A DNA stretch of 54,589 nt from assembly GCF_030063415.1 (NCBI RefSeq), contig NZ_JASITA010000046.1, forward strand, positions 1 to 54,589, written 5' to 3'. The notes beneath the pieces were generated by a model. It saw only the letters and a program-made list of their open reading frames with translations, did no database searches and had not been told where the DNA came from. Positions 24,096-31,610 of this stretch are shown here, piece by piece (position 1 is the first letter of the stretch; each line of letters opens with the position of its first letter). A program made the translations under genes and the position numbers. The DNA is from Streptomyces sp. H27-C3 (GTDB taxonomy: Bacteria > Actinomycetota > Actinomycetes > Streptomycetales > Streptomycetaceae).

Positions 24096-24117
24096 GGGGT
24101 TCGGGGGTGGGAGGGCA

Positions 24118-24147
24118 TAGAAAAAGCCCCTCCCGGCGGGAGGGGCT
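24118..24147 (-). terminator. Rho-independent terminator with T-run
   Basis: AGCCCCTCCC-GCC-GGGAGGGGCT followed on the minus strand by TTTTT. It terminates the minus gene ending at 24171 and insulates P3 downstream. It is the clearest classical terminator in the window. Confidence 0.85.
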
Positions 24148-24170
24148 GTGCGGTGGGGCCGGCCTTGCGG

Positions 24171-24398
24171 CTACTCGGCGATCCATTCGCCGTGGGCCAC
24201 CAGGAGGTCGGACAGGGAGACCAGTTGCCGGCGGCCGCGACGCCAGATCGTCAGCTTCTGCGCCCGCGCCAGCCGGCGCAGGGTGGAGCTGGAGATCGGG
24301 TGGCCGGTCTTGGCCAGGAACCGGGCGCCGGTATCGAAGTCGACGAGATCGGCAGGAGGGCGGGCAGGGGCAGGGGCGGTCACAGATGGGGCAGGCAT
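24171..24398 (-). CDS. Excisionase-like small DNA-binding protein
   Basis: A 75-aa protein. The segment TGHPISSSTLRRLARAQKLTIWRRGRRQLVSLSDLL reads as a winged helix-turn-helix of the excisionase/MerR type. Such proteins bend DNA at attachment sites or regulate promoters. A tyrosine recombinase is encoded far away at 51735-52883, so a direct link is unproven. Confidence 0.6.
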   Translation of the reverse strand: MPAPSVTAPAPARPPADLVDFDTGARFLAKTGHPISSSTLRRLARAQKLTIWRRGRRQLVSLSDLLVAHGEWIAE

Positions 24399-24460
24399 TC
24401 ACGGTTCCCGGGCAGGGCCGCGCCGTTCGCGGCAGGTCAGGAGTCGGGGGCTGGCCCCGT

Positions 24461-25036
24461 TCAGTTCGCCATGCGGCGGGGCAGCCGAGCTGAGCGCTCG
24501 ACGGCCAGTTGCGCGATGGTCCAGGCGCGGGGAAGTCCGTCCTCCGCGCAGTGCAGGTTCACGCAGGAGGCGTGACGGGTCTCGGACACCCACACGAGAC
24601 CGAACGTCCTGCAGGCCGGACAGCGCTCCGTCCGGATCACGTCGCCGTCCCCCATCAGCAGAGCCGACGTGACGCTGTGCCGCCACTCCATGGCCTCCAG
24701 GTACTGCTGGGAGTCTCCGCCCAACTGCTCCGCTTGGTAGCGGGCCCTGTCGTACGCCCCGGCCCGGCCGGGCAGCGATCCGTCGCCCTCGGGCGCCGGC
24801 CCCTCCCCTTTGCGGGCCCGCTCGATGAACTGCGCGACTTCGCCGTCACATTCGGCGAGATGGGCCAGCACCGTCTGATTGACGGGCGGCGCTCCGTGCA
24901 CGCGCGTAGCCGAACGGCCGTCGTGGCGGGGGCTCGTTGAGCCCGCCCGCTTGAAGTCGTCGGTGTCCAGTTGGTCGAGCAGATTGGCCGGCCTCTGCCG
25001 TGCCGGCTCTGGTTGATTCCTCGTCTCGTACTTCAC
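24461..25036 (-). CDS. Hypothetical zinc-ribbon protein
   Basis: About 191 aa if GTG 25036 is used; GTG 25042 and an ATG at 25129 are alternatives. The C-terminal third has a C-x2-C-x14-C-x4-C pattern (CPACRTFGLVWVSETRHASC, then NLHC), a probable zinc ribbon. The N-terminal part is charged and includes QTVLAHLAECDGEVAQFIER. No family is recognised. Confidence 0.5.
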   Translation of the reverse strand: MKYETRNQPEPARQRPANLLDQLDTDDFKRAGSTSPRHDGRSATRVHGAPPVNQTVLAHLAECDGEVAQFIERARKGEGPAPEGDGSLPGRAGAYDRARYQAEQLGGDSQQYLEAMEWRHSVTSALLMGDGDVIRTERCPACRTFGLVWVSETRHASCVNLHCAEDGLPRAWTIAQLAVERSARLPRRMAN

Positions 25037-25224
25037 GCCCACCCCCGGTCCACGCCCAACCTGGGCACGCGCAAGCACATGGCAGGGTCGGGCAGTTACG
25101 CATGGTTGACATGCGCTTACCGCTAACAATCATGTCACGCGGACACACGTTCTGGTCGGAGTGATTGCGTCCAATTAGCCTCTGGCCTGCACTTGTTGCA
25201 GAACAGGGACATAGGAGCGGGAAC
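25037..25224. other. Intergenic stretch with one degenerate partition-type palindrome
   Basis: No supported gene. At 25162-25178 lies TGATTGC-GTC-CAATTA, a poor copy of the TGATTGC-N3-GCAATCA palindrome (two mismatches in the right arm). The promoter of the preceding gene should be here but is not obvious. Confidence 0.4.
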
Positions 25225-25584
25225 CTACAGGAAGTCCGGCGCCCGGACCGCTTCAATTGTGAGCGCACCGAGGTACCGGGCCTGCTCGTCGTTGATAACG
25301 CCGTCGGCGCGGGCGCCCTCGATGAGCAGGCCCATGGTCGCCGAGGTGATGCGGTGCGCGTCGGCCGTCGCCTCGTCGGCGAGCGTCCGGCCCTGCTGGG
25401 CGTAGATCCGCTCCCAGAAGCCGGCGGCATCGCGATCGCTCTGGCCGGCCGAGGGGTCGAGGGACGGTGCGGCCGCGGGGTGGGCGGCCTTCAGGCCGCT
25501 TCGAAGCTGGATCACGGTGGCGTGCGCTGCCACGGGGGAAGGGGCGGGTCCACTGGGACGAGAGTTTTCGGCAAGGCCGGGCAT
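25225..25584 (-). CDS. Hypothetical protein
   Basis: About 119 aa from ATG 25584 with GGAGA upstream. The first 50 residues are low complexity; the rest is helical (FWERIYAQQGRTLADEATAD and ITSATMGLLIEGARADGVIN). No family is recognised. The upstream region to 25760 contains TTGACG but no convincing -10 at normal spacing. Confidence 0.5.
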   Translation of the reverse strand: MPGLAENSRPSGPAPSPVAAHATVIQLRSGLKAAHPAAAPSLDPSAGQSDRDAAGFWERIYAQQGRTLADEATADAHRITSATMGLLIEGARADGVINDEQARYLGALTIEAVRAPDFL

Positions 25585-25814
25585 GGGGGGTCTCCACCTT
25601 CTTCCGGCAGCGTTTGGGAGGGCACACGGCGACCGCCGGTGGTTCCGTGCTTCGCCAGGGTCGCAAAGATCAGTAGCGAAATACCAGAGAACCATGTGAC
25701 TTCGGCGTCAAACCGATGTCCCCATGGCCTTATCTTCACGCCCGCTTCACAGATGATCGACCCGTGTTGCGGATATGGGAGCGCCTCCTCACCGAGAGCA
25801 GCCGAGTCCGATGT

Positions 25815-25831
25815 TGCCGACAAAGAACCCC
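25815..25831 (+). promoter_or_regulatory. Orphan copy of the P1-P3 leader motif
   Basis: TGCCGACAAAGAACCCC on the plus strand matches the first transcribed bases of P1-P3. The following bases (GGAACAC ... GAGGAGGCGCTGAGA) parallel the P3 leader, including its ribosome site, but no ATG follows and no matching -10/-35 precedes it. It may be a relic of a lost gene start or a site recognised for its own sake. Confidence 0.45.
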
Positions 25832-25957
25832 GGAACACTGGGTGAGGAGGCGCTGAGACCCACCAGGGAAACGCGCGAACGCGCAGCCCCGGCGACACCG
25901 GGAGTGTAGCGCGCGCTCATGTCAGGCGACACCTGGAAGTCTTTGGAAGACCTTGGG

Positions 25958-25974
25958 TGATTGCCGCGCAATCA
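25958..25974. repeat. Partition-type palindrome 1
   Basis: TGATTGC-CGC-GCAATCA, a perfect copy. It is the leftmost good member of a set of ten spread to 33258, downstream of the XRE regulator gene. Confidence 0.8.
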
Positions 25975-26012
25975 CTCGGGACCCGCCCCCGCGCGCCCCG
26001 CCGGACATGCCA

Positions 26013-26064
26013 ACGGCCCGGCTCCGGGGCTTCCCACCAGGTGGGTGCCCTCGGGCCGGGCCGT
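26013..26064 (-). terminator. Hairpin terminator after the XRE regulator
   Basis: ACGGCCCGG (26013-26021) pairs with CCGGGCCGT (26056-26064), and an inner CCACC/GGTGG stem adds stability. It lies about 95 bp beyond the stop at 26158. Confidence 0.55.
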
Positions 26065-26157
26065 GGTGCCGGCAACATCGAACGCGTCTCATCATGGTGC
26101 CGGGCGCGGCCGTCGACTAGCACCAGCGGTGCCAGTCCCCCACCCGCTCGGCTGATG

Positions 26158-27336
26158 TCAGCGCCCGAACCACCGCGCGAGACCGGCCAGGGTGTCCTCG
26201 GAGGTACGGGCGGCGTCGACCAGGTCGTCGAGGACGGCCCGGGCCTGGGGGAAGTGCCGGGTTTGCTGCGGTGCGATCCGCTTGGCCTCCAGGAGCCGGC
26301 CGAACGCCTCGTCGCGGTGGCCGGTCCACGTCAGGGCCTTGGCGACCTCGCAGTGGTGATGGGCGACCCGCGACGGCGCCCAGTCGACGGGGAACTCGAT
26401 CCGGCTGGCCACCTCCACGGCCTCCGCGTCCCGGCACATCTCCACCAGCGCGGACACCCGGTGGACCTCGACGTTGGTCGGCCCGAAGCTCAGCCAGTGC
26501 ACCCGCCCCGCTTCCCCGGTGATCTCGGCGAACCGGGCCGCTTCGGTCAAGTGCTCCTCGGCGGTGGCCGCGTCGGCGGACCGGGCGGCGAGCACGGCCT
26601 GGCCGAGATGGAGCTGCCCGGTCATCACGTCGCGCACACGGCCGGCCTCGGCCTGCTCGAGGAGGGTGTGCCCGGACAGGATGAGCTGCTGCCCCGGGGT
26701 GTAGGTGCCCGAGCGCATGTGGACCAGCGCCCGCATGTACTGGCGCATCGCCACCACCGTGGCGTCCGAGGCCCGCTCGGCGGCCCACGCCATCCGCTCC
26801 AGCGCCAGCGAGCTGAGGTCGTGGTACCCCAGCTTGGCTGCCACGTCGTACGCGGTGCGGAACAGCGAGGCCAGGGTGGCCCAGTCGCCGTCCGTCCGCC
26901 CGGTGTGCGCCGCGGTGATCGCTTCCTGCAGCAGTGCCGGCAGCGCCGCCGCCACGCCCCGCAGTTCGGTACGCCGCACCCGGGCGCACAGCTGGTCGGC
27001 CGCGGCCGCCAGGTCGCCGCGGTCCCGGGTGGGCATGTCCGGCGGTATGTCGTACAGGTCCAGGGCCGCACGCAGCGGCTGGACGAGTTCGTGGAGCTTG
27101 TCGTCCTCCAGCTCCTCCACGTACGGCTGCCCGGTAAGAACAGAGGGGTGCACCTTCATCGCGTCGGCAAGCGCGTTGACGGTGGCCGGGGAGGGCTGCT
27201 TGCGGTTCTGCTCGATCTTGGAGAGATGACTGGCCGAGATGCCGGCCATCGGTGCGAGCTGCTCCTGCGTGTAGCCGCGGAGCTTGCGGTAGTGCTGGAT
27301 GAGTTCGTTGACGTTCCTGCGACGCTCGGGGGGCAC
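26158..27336 (-). CDS. XRE-family regulator with TPR-like C-terminus
   Basis: About 392 aa from GTG 27336, with GGAGG 4 nt upstream; longer frames begin inside a palindrome and are artefacts. The HTH is at 10-65 (LIQHYRKLRGYTQEQLAPMA, then GISASHLSKIEQNRKQPSPA). The rest is a helical repeat array with HRDEAFGRLLEAKRIAPQQT near the end. Such XRE-TPR proteins often sense small peptides or act as plasmid regulators. It lies beside parA with palindromes 2 and 3 upstream, so it may be part of the replicon circuit. Confidence 0.8.
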   Translation of the reverse strand: MPPERRRNVNELIQHYRKLRGYTQEQLAPMAGISASHLSKIEQNRKQPSPATVNALADAMKVHPSVLTGQPYVEELEDDKLHELVQPLRAALDLYDIPPDMPTRDRGDLAAAADQLCARVRRTELRGVAAALPALLQEAITAAHTGRTDGDWATLASLFRTAYDVAAKLGYHDLSSLALERMAWAAERASDATVVAMRQYMRALVHMRSGTYTPGQQLILSGHTLLEQAEAGRVRDVMTGQLHLGQAVLAARSADAATAEEHLTEAARFAEITGEAGRVHWLSFGPTNVEVHRVSALVEMCRDAEAVEVASRIEFPVDWAPSRVAHHHCEVAKALTWTGHRDEAFGRLLEAKRIAPQQTRHFPQARAVLDDLVDAARTSEDTLAGLARWFGR

Positions 27337-27440
27337 GGTGCCTCCTGCTTGGTGGGGTCTCTGCGCCCAACGGTAAGGCCCGCGTATGCCGTTGCGGACC
27401 GGAGGCCGGGGAATGCCCGCCGGCGCGCACCACGCACGAA

Positions 27441-27477
27441 AGGGCCCGGATGATTGCCGCGCAATCACCCGGGCCCT
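27441..27477. repeat. Partition-type palindrome 2 inside a longer inverted repeat
   Basis: The core TGATTGC-CGC-GCAATCA is at 27451-27467. Its flanks AGGGCCCGG and CCGGGCCCT extend the arms to 17 bp with one mismatch, so it could also act as a terminator. It lies about 115 bp upstream of the XRE gene. Confidence 0.8.
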
Positions 27478-27507
27478 CTGCTGCGGTGCCGGCTACTCCC
27501 CCGACCG

Positions 27508-27524
27508 TGATTGCCGCGCAATCA
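27508..27524. repeat. Partition-type palindrome 3
   Basis: TGATTGC-CGC-GCAATCA. The parA stop codon (27524-27522) lies inside it. Confidence 0.8.
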
Positions 27525-28403
27525 CCGCTTGCGCCGCGCGAACCCCAGCGCCTTCGTCACGTCGTAGTAGTCCTGGGTGGCCTCGCCCGCACGGTCGAAG
27601 ATGCGCAGCGCCTTCTGCGCCGCGTACGCCTCGGGGATGCGGGGCGAGCGCCGGACCATGGGCAGCATCTGGTCCTTGTACGCGGAGGCCACCGACTTCT
27701 TGCTGTCGTCGTAGACCGCGCCCTGACTCCGGTGCGTCGGTGCGTCCACCACAAGGACCTTGCTCAGGTACGACTTGACGCCGACCAGGGCGCCCTGGAT
27801 CTGCTCGATCTTCAGCTCGATGCGCGTCAGGGCGCGCAGCTCCTTCCACCCGGGCTTCACGCAGCCGATGACCTCGTCGCAGGCCACGATCGCGTTGACG
27901 ACGTAGAGTCCCAGGTTTCCCGGGCAGTCGATGATGATCAGGTCGAACTGGCCGCGGACGGACTCGATCAGCCCGCGGAGCCAGTACTCGCGGCCGACCC
28001 GGGTGGCGAGCATCTGCTCGGCGTCCTCGAGCTCGGCCGACGCGAGGGAGATGTACAGGTTCTCGATCGCCACGGTGCCCTTCGCGCCGTACTTGCCGGC
28101 CAGCGCGGGAACGATGGTGTTCTCGAAGCTCGCAACGCCGAGCAGAACGTCGTGCAGGTTGGGCTGTCCGTCCATGAGGTCCGGCTCGTAGCCGCAGGCC
28201 ACGGAGGCGTCGCACTGGGCGTCACCGTCGACGATCAGGGTGCGCCAGCCGTACTCGGCGGCCGAGGCGGCGATGTTCACGGCCGAGGTGGTCTTGCCGG
28301 CGCCACCGCTCTGGTTGACCATCGCGAAGATGCGGGCCGGTCCGGCTGGCACCCCGGAGGCGAGGACTTGGCTGAAGGGGATGAAGCCAGGGGGCAGGGT
28401 CAT
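27522..28403 (-). CDS. parA: ParA-family partition ATPase
   Basis: A 293-aa protein; ATG 28403 is chosen because the longer frame starts inside palindrome 4. It has a deviant Walker A, NQSGGAGKTTS at 30-40, LIVDGDAQ near 55-62, and a Walker B, FDLIIIDCPGNLG, as in ParA/Soj proteins. ParA dimers coat the nucleoid and move ParB-bound plasmids. It lies downstream of parB in the same direction, but about 350 bp and two palindromes apart, so it probably has its own promoter. Confidence 0.93.
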   Translation of the reverse strand: MTLPPGFIPFSQVLASGVPAGPARIFAMVNQSGGAGKTTSAVNIAASAAEYGWRTLIVDGDAQCDASVACGYEPDLMDGQPNLHDVLLGVASFENTIVPALAGKYGAKGTVAIENLYISLASAELEDAEQMLATRVGREYWLRGLIESVRGQFDLIIIDCPGNLGLYVVNAIVACDEVIGCVKPGWKELRALTRIELKIEQIQGALVGVKSYLSKVLVVDAPTHRSQGAVYDDSKKSVASAYKDQMLPMVRRSPRIPEAYAAQKALRIFDRAGEATQDYYDVTKALGFARRKR

Positions 28404-28425
28404 GGTGGGGTCTCTCCGCTGGGTG

Positions 28426-28442
28426 TGATTGCCGGGCAATCA
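28426..28442. repeat. Partition-type palindrome 4
   Basis: TGATTGC-CGG-GCAATCA, 22 bp upstream of the parA ATG, where a bound protein would block transcription or translation initiation. Confidence 0.8.
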
Positions 28443-28587
28443 CGCGCCGGGCTACACGGCGGGGGAGCGCTGCCGAGAAGTTGCCCGTACGCGGACGTGC
28501 ACGGTGAAGGTGAGGTCCCTGCCGTGGACCGCTGCGAAGTCCGCCGACGGTTCGCGTCGACGGAAGCGGTGGAGGAAAGGCGCGGAG

Positions 28588-28604
28588 TGATTGCGGGGCA
28601 ATCA
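28588..28604. repeat. Partition-type palindrome 5
   Basis: TGATTGC-GGG-GCAATCA, mid-way between parB and parA. Confidence 0.8.
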
Positions 28605-28707
28605 CTGACGTGCGCGGGGCCGGCACCGGGGGAGTGGAGCGGCGGGCACGGCGGGCACAGGGAATGCTGCGCCGCACCGTATCGCGTTGCGGAGGTAGAA
28701 AACCAGC

Positions 28708-28737
28708 CGCCCCGCCGTGTTTTCACTCGACGGGGCG
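28708..28737 (-). terminator. Hairpin terminator after parB
   Basis: CGCCCCG and CGGGGCG form a stem around a 16-nt loop 19 bp after the parB stop. On the minus strand it is followed by GCTGGTTTTC, with a short T-run. Confidence 0.55.
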
Positions 28738-28756
28738 AAGGCGGCCACTCTGCTGA

Positions 28757-29977
28757 CTACGCGAGCTGCTCGCGGACGTAGTCGCGCTCCTCGTCGGTGA
28801 GGTGCTCGATCAGCGACAGGACCAGCTGGTCCAGGTCCTTCTGCTCGCGGATCTCGATGACCCGGGGCGTGGCGACGAGGACCTCGGCGGTCTTCTTCTC
28901 CCCTTCGCCGTTGGGCGTGTCGGCGGCCGGCGGCACCGGGTTCCCCGGGTTTCCGTCCGGGTCCGGGCCGTCCGTGTCGGGGGCAGGCTCCGGGTTCGTC
29001 TCACCCCGCGGGGTGGGCACCGGGGTCTTCTCCCCCTCCGGAGCCGGGGCCGGCGGATCCGCCTTGACGACCGCCTTGGCCGGATGCGGCGCCGGGCGCT
29101 CCAGCGGGTCCGGCAACTTCTGCTGGCTCGGCGGAAGCTCGGCGATCCCGGCCGCGTCCTCGATCGACAGCTTGCCCTCAAGGAAAGCGCCCTGCAGCTC
29201 GTCACGGAGGTTGGCGACGATCGCGGCGTGTTCGGCGGGGAGGCTGCCGTCGAAGAATGCCTTCTGCAGCTCCTGGCGCAGCCGGGCGTACACCGTGGCC
29301 GCCGGCCGGACCGGAAGGAGCGGGCCGTCGGTCTTGGGGTCGACGCCCTGCTTCTTGAGCCAGTGGTTGACCACGGCCTCGCGCAGTTCGGGGATCAGGC
29401 GGAGCAGAGCCACCCGGTGGGTGATGTACGTCTGCGAGGCGCCGACGCGCTCGGCCAGAGCGCGCTGGCTGTAGACCTTGCCGGTCTCCTCGTCGACCTC
29501 CTGGAGCGTCTCCCTGAACTCCTCGCCCTCCTCGATCGGATTCAGCGACATGCGCTGGAGGTTCTCCTGGATGGCGGCGATACGAAGGCTCGTGACCTTG
29601 GTCCGCACCAGGACCGGGACGTCCTGGAGGCCGGCCAGCTTGGCGGCGGCCAGCCGGCGGTGTCCGTGGTGGACGATGTAGAGGACGCCTCGGGCGACCG
29701 CTTCCTGCACGGCTGCGGTGTGCTGCGGATACCGCGCGAGGTAGATGTCGGGCGGCAGCACCGTCATCGCGGTGTTCATGCCGTCGGACTTCAGCGTCCG
29801 GGCGAGCTCCTCTACCTTGTGGAGCTTCTTCCGTCCGTTCTCCGGGCTGGGAAGCAGCTGGTCGATGCGGGCTGTCGGCAGGCCCTGGGGAATGAGTTTC
29901 TGACCGCCGAGCTTGGCGCGTACGGCCGCTCGTTCGGCCCCGAGGTCTCGGTCACCGAGACCTGGAGAGTTGGACAT
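28757..29977 (-). CDS. parB: ParB-family partition protein
   Basis: A 406-aa protein. ParB features in order: N-terminal arm, RIDQLLPSPENGRK (37-50), VHHGHRRLAAAKLAG with the GxRR box at 102-116, ENLQRMSLNPIEEGEEF (138-154) and a HTH, YSQRALAERVGASQTYITHRV (169-189). The middle contains two related short repeats (LRQELQKAFFDGSLPAEHAA and LRDELQGAFLEGKLSIEDAA), then a long Pro/Asp-rich linker (about 300-365) and a short C-terminal helical domain. It should bind the TGATTGC palindromes around it (inference). Confidence 0.92.
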   Translation of the reverse strand: MSNSPGLGDRDLGAERAAVRAKLGGQKLIPQGLPTARIDQLLPSPENGRKKLHKVEELARTLKSDGMNTAMTVLPPDIYLARYPQHTAAVQEAVARGVLYIVHHGHRRLAAAKLAGLQDVPVLVRTKVTSLRIAAIQENLQRMSLNPIEEGEEFRETLQEVDEETGKVYSQRALAERVGASQTYITHRVALLRLIPELREAVVNHWLKKQGVDPKTDGPLLPVRPAATVYARLRQELQKAFFDGSLPAEHAAIVANLRDELQGAFLEGKLSIEDAAGIAELPPSQQKLPDPLERPAPHPAKAVVKADPPAPAPEGEKTPVPTPRGETNPEPAPDTDGPDPDGNPGNPVPPAADTPNGEGEKKTAEVLVATPRVIEIREQKDLDQLVLSLIEHLTDEERDYVREQLA

Positions 29978-30268
29978 GGGCGTCTCCGGGTGGAGTGGTG
30001 CTGATGGTGGGTCTCGGCCGCGAGCTTATCCGCCGTGCGGCTGAGGAATGAGGGGTGGCACCGATTGGGCGGTGCTCAGAACCCGGCAGCTGCACCCCGG
30101 GAAACCCCAGGGGAGCGCGGCCGAGGCAGGGAGGAGACGAGAGCAGCAGCGTGATTGCGAGGCAATCACGGTTGGCCGGGGCCGAGTTCGTCGGCCTCCT
30201 CGTCGGCAGTCAGTATGCCCGTTTCGGAGAGTTCCGTGTCGTAGGACAGGCCATCTCGGTACACCGGC
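29978..30268. other. Region upstream of parB
   Basis: About 290 bp containing palindrome 6. A 41-codon frame (30291-30166, minus) is possible but lacks a ribosome site. The parB promoter is expected here. Confidence 0.4.
30152..30168. repeat. Partition-type palindrome 6
   Basis: TGATTGC-GAG-GCAATCA, about 175 bp upstream of the parB start. Confidence 0.8.
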
Positions 30269-31222
30269 TCACGGAACGGTGCCCTCGACACCGGCGGCCG
30301 CGAATAACGGACTGCCGGCGTTGATTGCGGCGCAATCACCTCGAGCGGGCCGAGACGGCGGGTCTTGTGGGACGGCGGGTTCAGCACGAAGGGTTCCGTT
30401 CGGTAGGACAGGCCGCGCTGGATTCGCGGCCGGAGCAGGGGGAGCGGTGCGCGCCTTGCGCTCGCGGCGGGCCCGGGCGATCGCTTGCGCCCGCGGGTCC
30501 GCCTTGCGCCGGGCGGCTGCGGCGAGCTGTTCTTCGAGGGCGACCGCGTCGGCGAACGCGTCTTCGGGCTCCTTTAGGACGAAGCGCGGGTCCCGGGTCA
30601 CCCGGACGGGGCTCTCCGTCAGGGCTGCGATGCGCTCCTCGCGCAGCCCCTCGCGGGCGGCCCGGTAGGCGTCGCCCGGCTGCGCACCGGTCGGGCGGAA
30701 CTTGTCGGACGTCGCAGCGGCCGGGCTGGCCTGCGGCACCGCCTCCGGTGCCTGTGCCCGCTGGTCGCGGCCAGCGGAACCGGTGGCCTTGCGGACGACG
30801 ATCCGCTGCAGCGTGGGTTTGCCGAGTGCCTCGTTCACCTCGGTGACGATGTTCCGGGCGGTGAGCTCGAGCATCTTGGCCCAGGAGTCCGAGACGCACA
30901 GCACGGTGAGGGTGCCGGTCTCCTCGTCGTATTTGTGCACCGGCCAGTGCTTCGCGCGCGAGCCCATGATGGCCGGCCAGCGGGCGACGAGGCCGCCGCC
31001 GTCCGTCCCGCGCTCCCATCCCCGGTCCACCACGAGCTGCTGCACCACCCCCTGCAGCGACAGCGGGTCGCGTCCGTCGCCGCGGGTGTGCCGGTAGCTG
31101 CTGCGTTGGATCTTCTTCTTCTGCGGTGCGTTGCCCCGGGCGCGGGCGGCCTCCTTCGCCTGGCGCAGTGCGACCCGGGCGAGGTCGACCCCCGAGTCGG
31201 GGGTCTGCTCAGCCGTGGCCAT
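30269..31222 (-). CDS. DciA-like (DUF721) protein, probable helicase loader
   Basis: A 317-aa protein; ATG 31222 is chosen because the longer frame starts inside palindrome 8. Residues about 50-155 match the DciA/DUF721 layout: DPLSLQGVVQQLVVDRGW, ARWPAIMGSRAKHWPVHKYD, GTLTVLCVSDSWAKMLELTA and IVTEVNEALG. DciA loads the replicative helicase DnaB in many bacteria. The C-terminal 160 residues are charged and probably disordered. Palindrome 7 lies within its last codons. Between parB and the probable initiator, a replication role fits. Confidence 0.75.
   Translation of the reverse strand: MATAEQTPDSGVDLARVALRQAKEAARARGNAPQKKKIQRSSYRHTRGDGRDPLSLQGVVQQLVVDRGWERGTDGGGLVARWPAIMGSRAKHWPVHKYDEETGTLTVLCVSDSWAKMLELTARNIVTEVNEALGKPTLQRIVVRKATGSAGRDQRAQAPEAVPQASPAAATSDKFRPTGAQPGDAYRAAREGLREERIAALTESPVRVTRDPRFVLKEPEDAFADAVALEEQLAAAARRKADPRAQAIARARRERKARTAPPAPAANPARPVLPNGTLRAEPAVPQDPPSRPARGDCAAINAGSPLFAAAGVEGTVP
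30322..30338. repeat. Partition-type palindrome 7
   Basis: TGATTGC-GGC-GCAATCA, inside the 3' end of the DciA-like gene, where it encodes part of GDCAAIN. Confidence 0.75.
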
Positions 31223-31505
31223 CGGCGTCTCGCAGTGATTGCGGGGCAATCATCTCCGTGATGCTCGCCTCGGCCCCGGCAGCTATCGCCGTGGTGCAGG
31301 GCCAGGCCACCCGGGCAGTGCGCTCGTAGACGCGGGGGCGTTCGGTGGCCACCTGGGGTGAGCAGGCGTCGCACACGAACAGGCCGGTGGCTTCGTCACG
31401 GACCGGGTGGTGCAGGGCGACGGCCGCGCGCAGCCGTGCCAGCTCCTGGTGCAGGCCGTCGAGGATGTCGTCGTTGATGGTGCTCGCGGTCAGCGGTTGG
31501 GTCAC
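31209..31505 (-). CDS. Small hypothetical protein
   Basis: A 98-aa protein from GTG 31505 with GGAG 5 nt upstream. Helical start (STINDDILDGLHQELARLRA), then a Cys pair in LFVCDACSPQ. It overlaps the DciA-like start by 14 bp, so the two are coupled, and palindrome 8 lies inside its 3' end. Function unknown. Confidence 0.55.
   Translation of the reverse strand: MTQPLTASTINDDILDGLHQELARLRAAVALHHPVRDEATGLFVCDACSPQVATERPRVYERTARVAWPCTTAIAAGAEASITEMIAPQSLRDADGHG
31236..31252. repeat. Partition-type palindrome 8
   Basis: TGATTGC-GGG-GCAATCA, 13 bp upstream of the DciA-like ATG, over its ribosome-binding region. Confidence 0.8.
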
Positions 31506-31565
31506 TGCTGCTCCAGGTTCTCGCGAGGGGTCGGGGGTTTCGCGGCGCGGTTCGGCCGGCCGGTG

Positions 31566-31582
31566 TGATTGCCGCGCAATGA
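31566..31582. repeat. Partition-type palindrome 9
   Basis: TGATTGC-CGC-GCAATGA (one mismatch), 60 bp upstream of the 98-aa gene. Confidence 0.75.
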
Positions 31583-31610
31583 CCACGCGGTCCGTTCTGC
31601 GGCCGGGGCA

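Larger units (their letters stand above)
25832..26157. other. Intergenic stretch with palindrome and terminator
   Basis: No supported gene. It contains partition-type palindrome 1 (25958-25974) and the hairpin at 26013-26064. Short open frames crossing it have no family-like content. Confidence 0.5.
28443..28756. other. parB-parA intergenic region
   Basis: About 310 bp with no supported gene. It contains palindrome 5 and the parB terminator. It probably carries the parA promoter, which I cannot pinpoint. Confidence 0.5.

Noticed and set aside
30166..30291. A 41-codon minus-strand frame between the DciA-like gene and parB
   Set aside because: The composition looks protein-like near the end, but there is no ribosome site, it overlaps the DciA-like 3' end in another frame, and palindrome 6 covers its stop.
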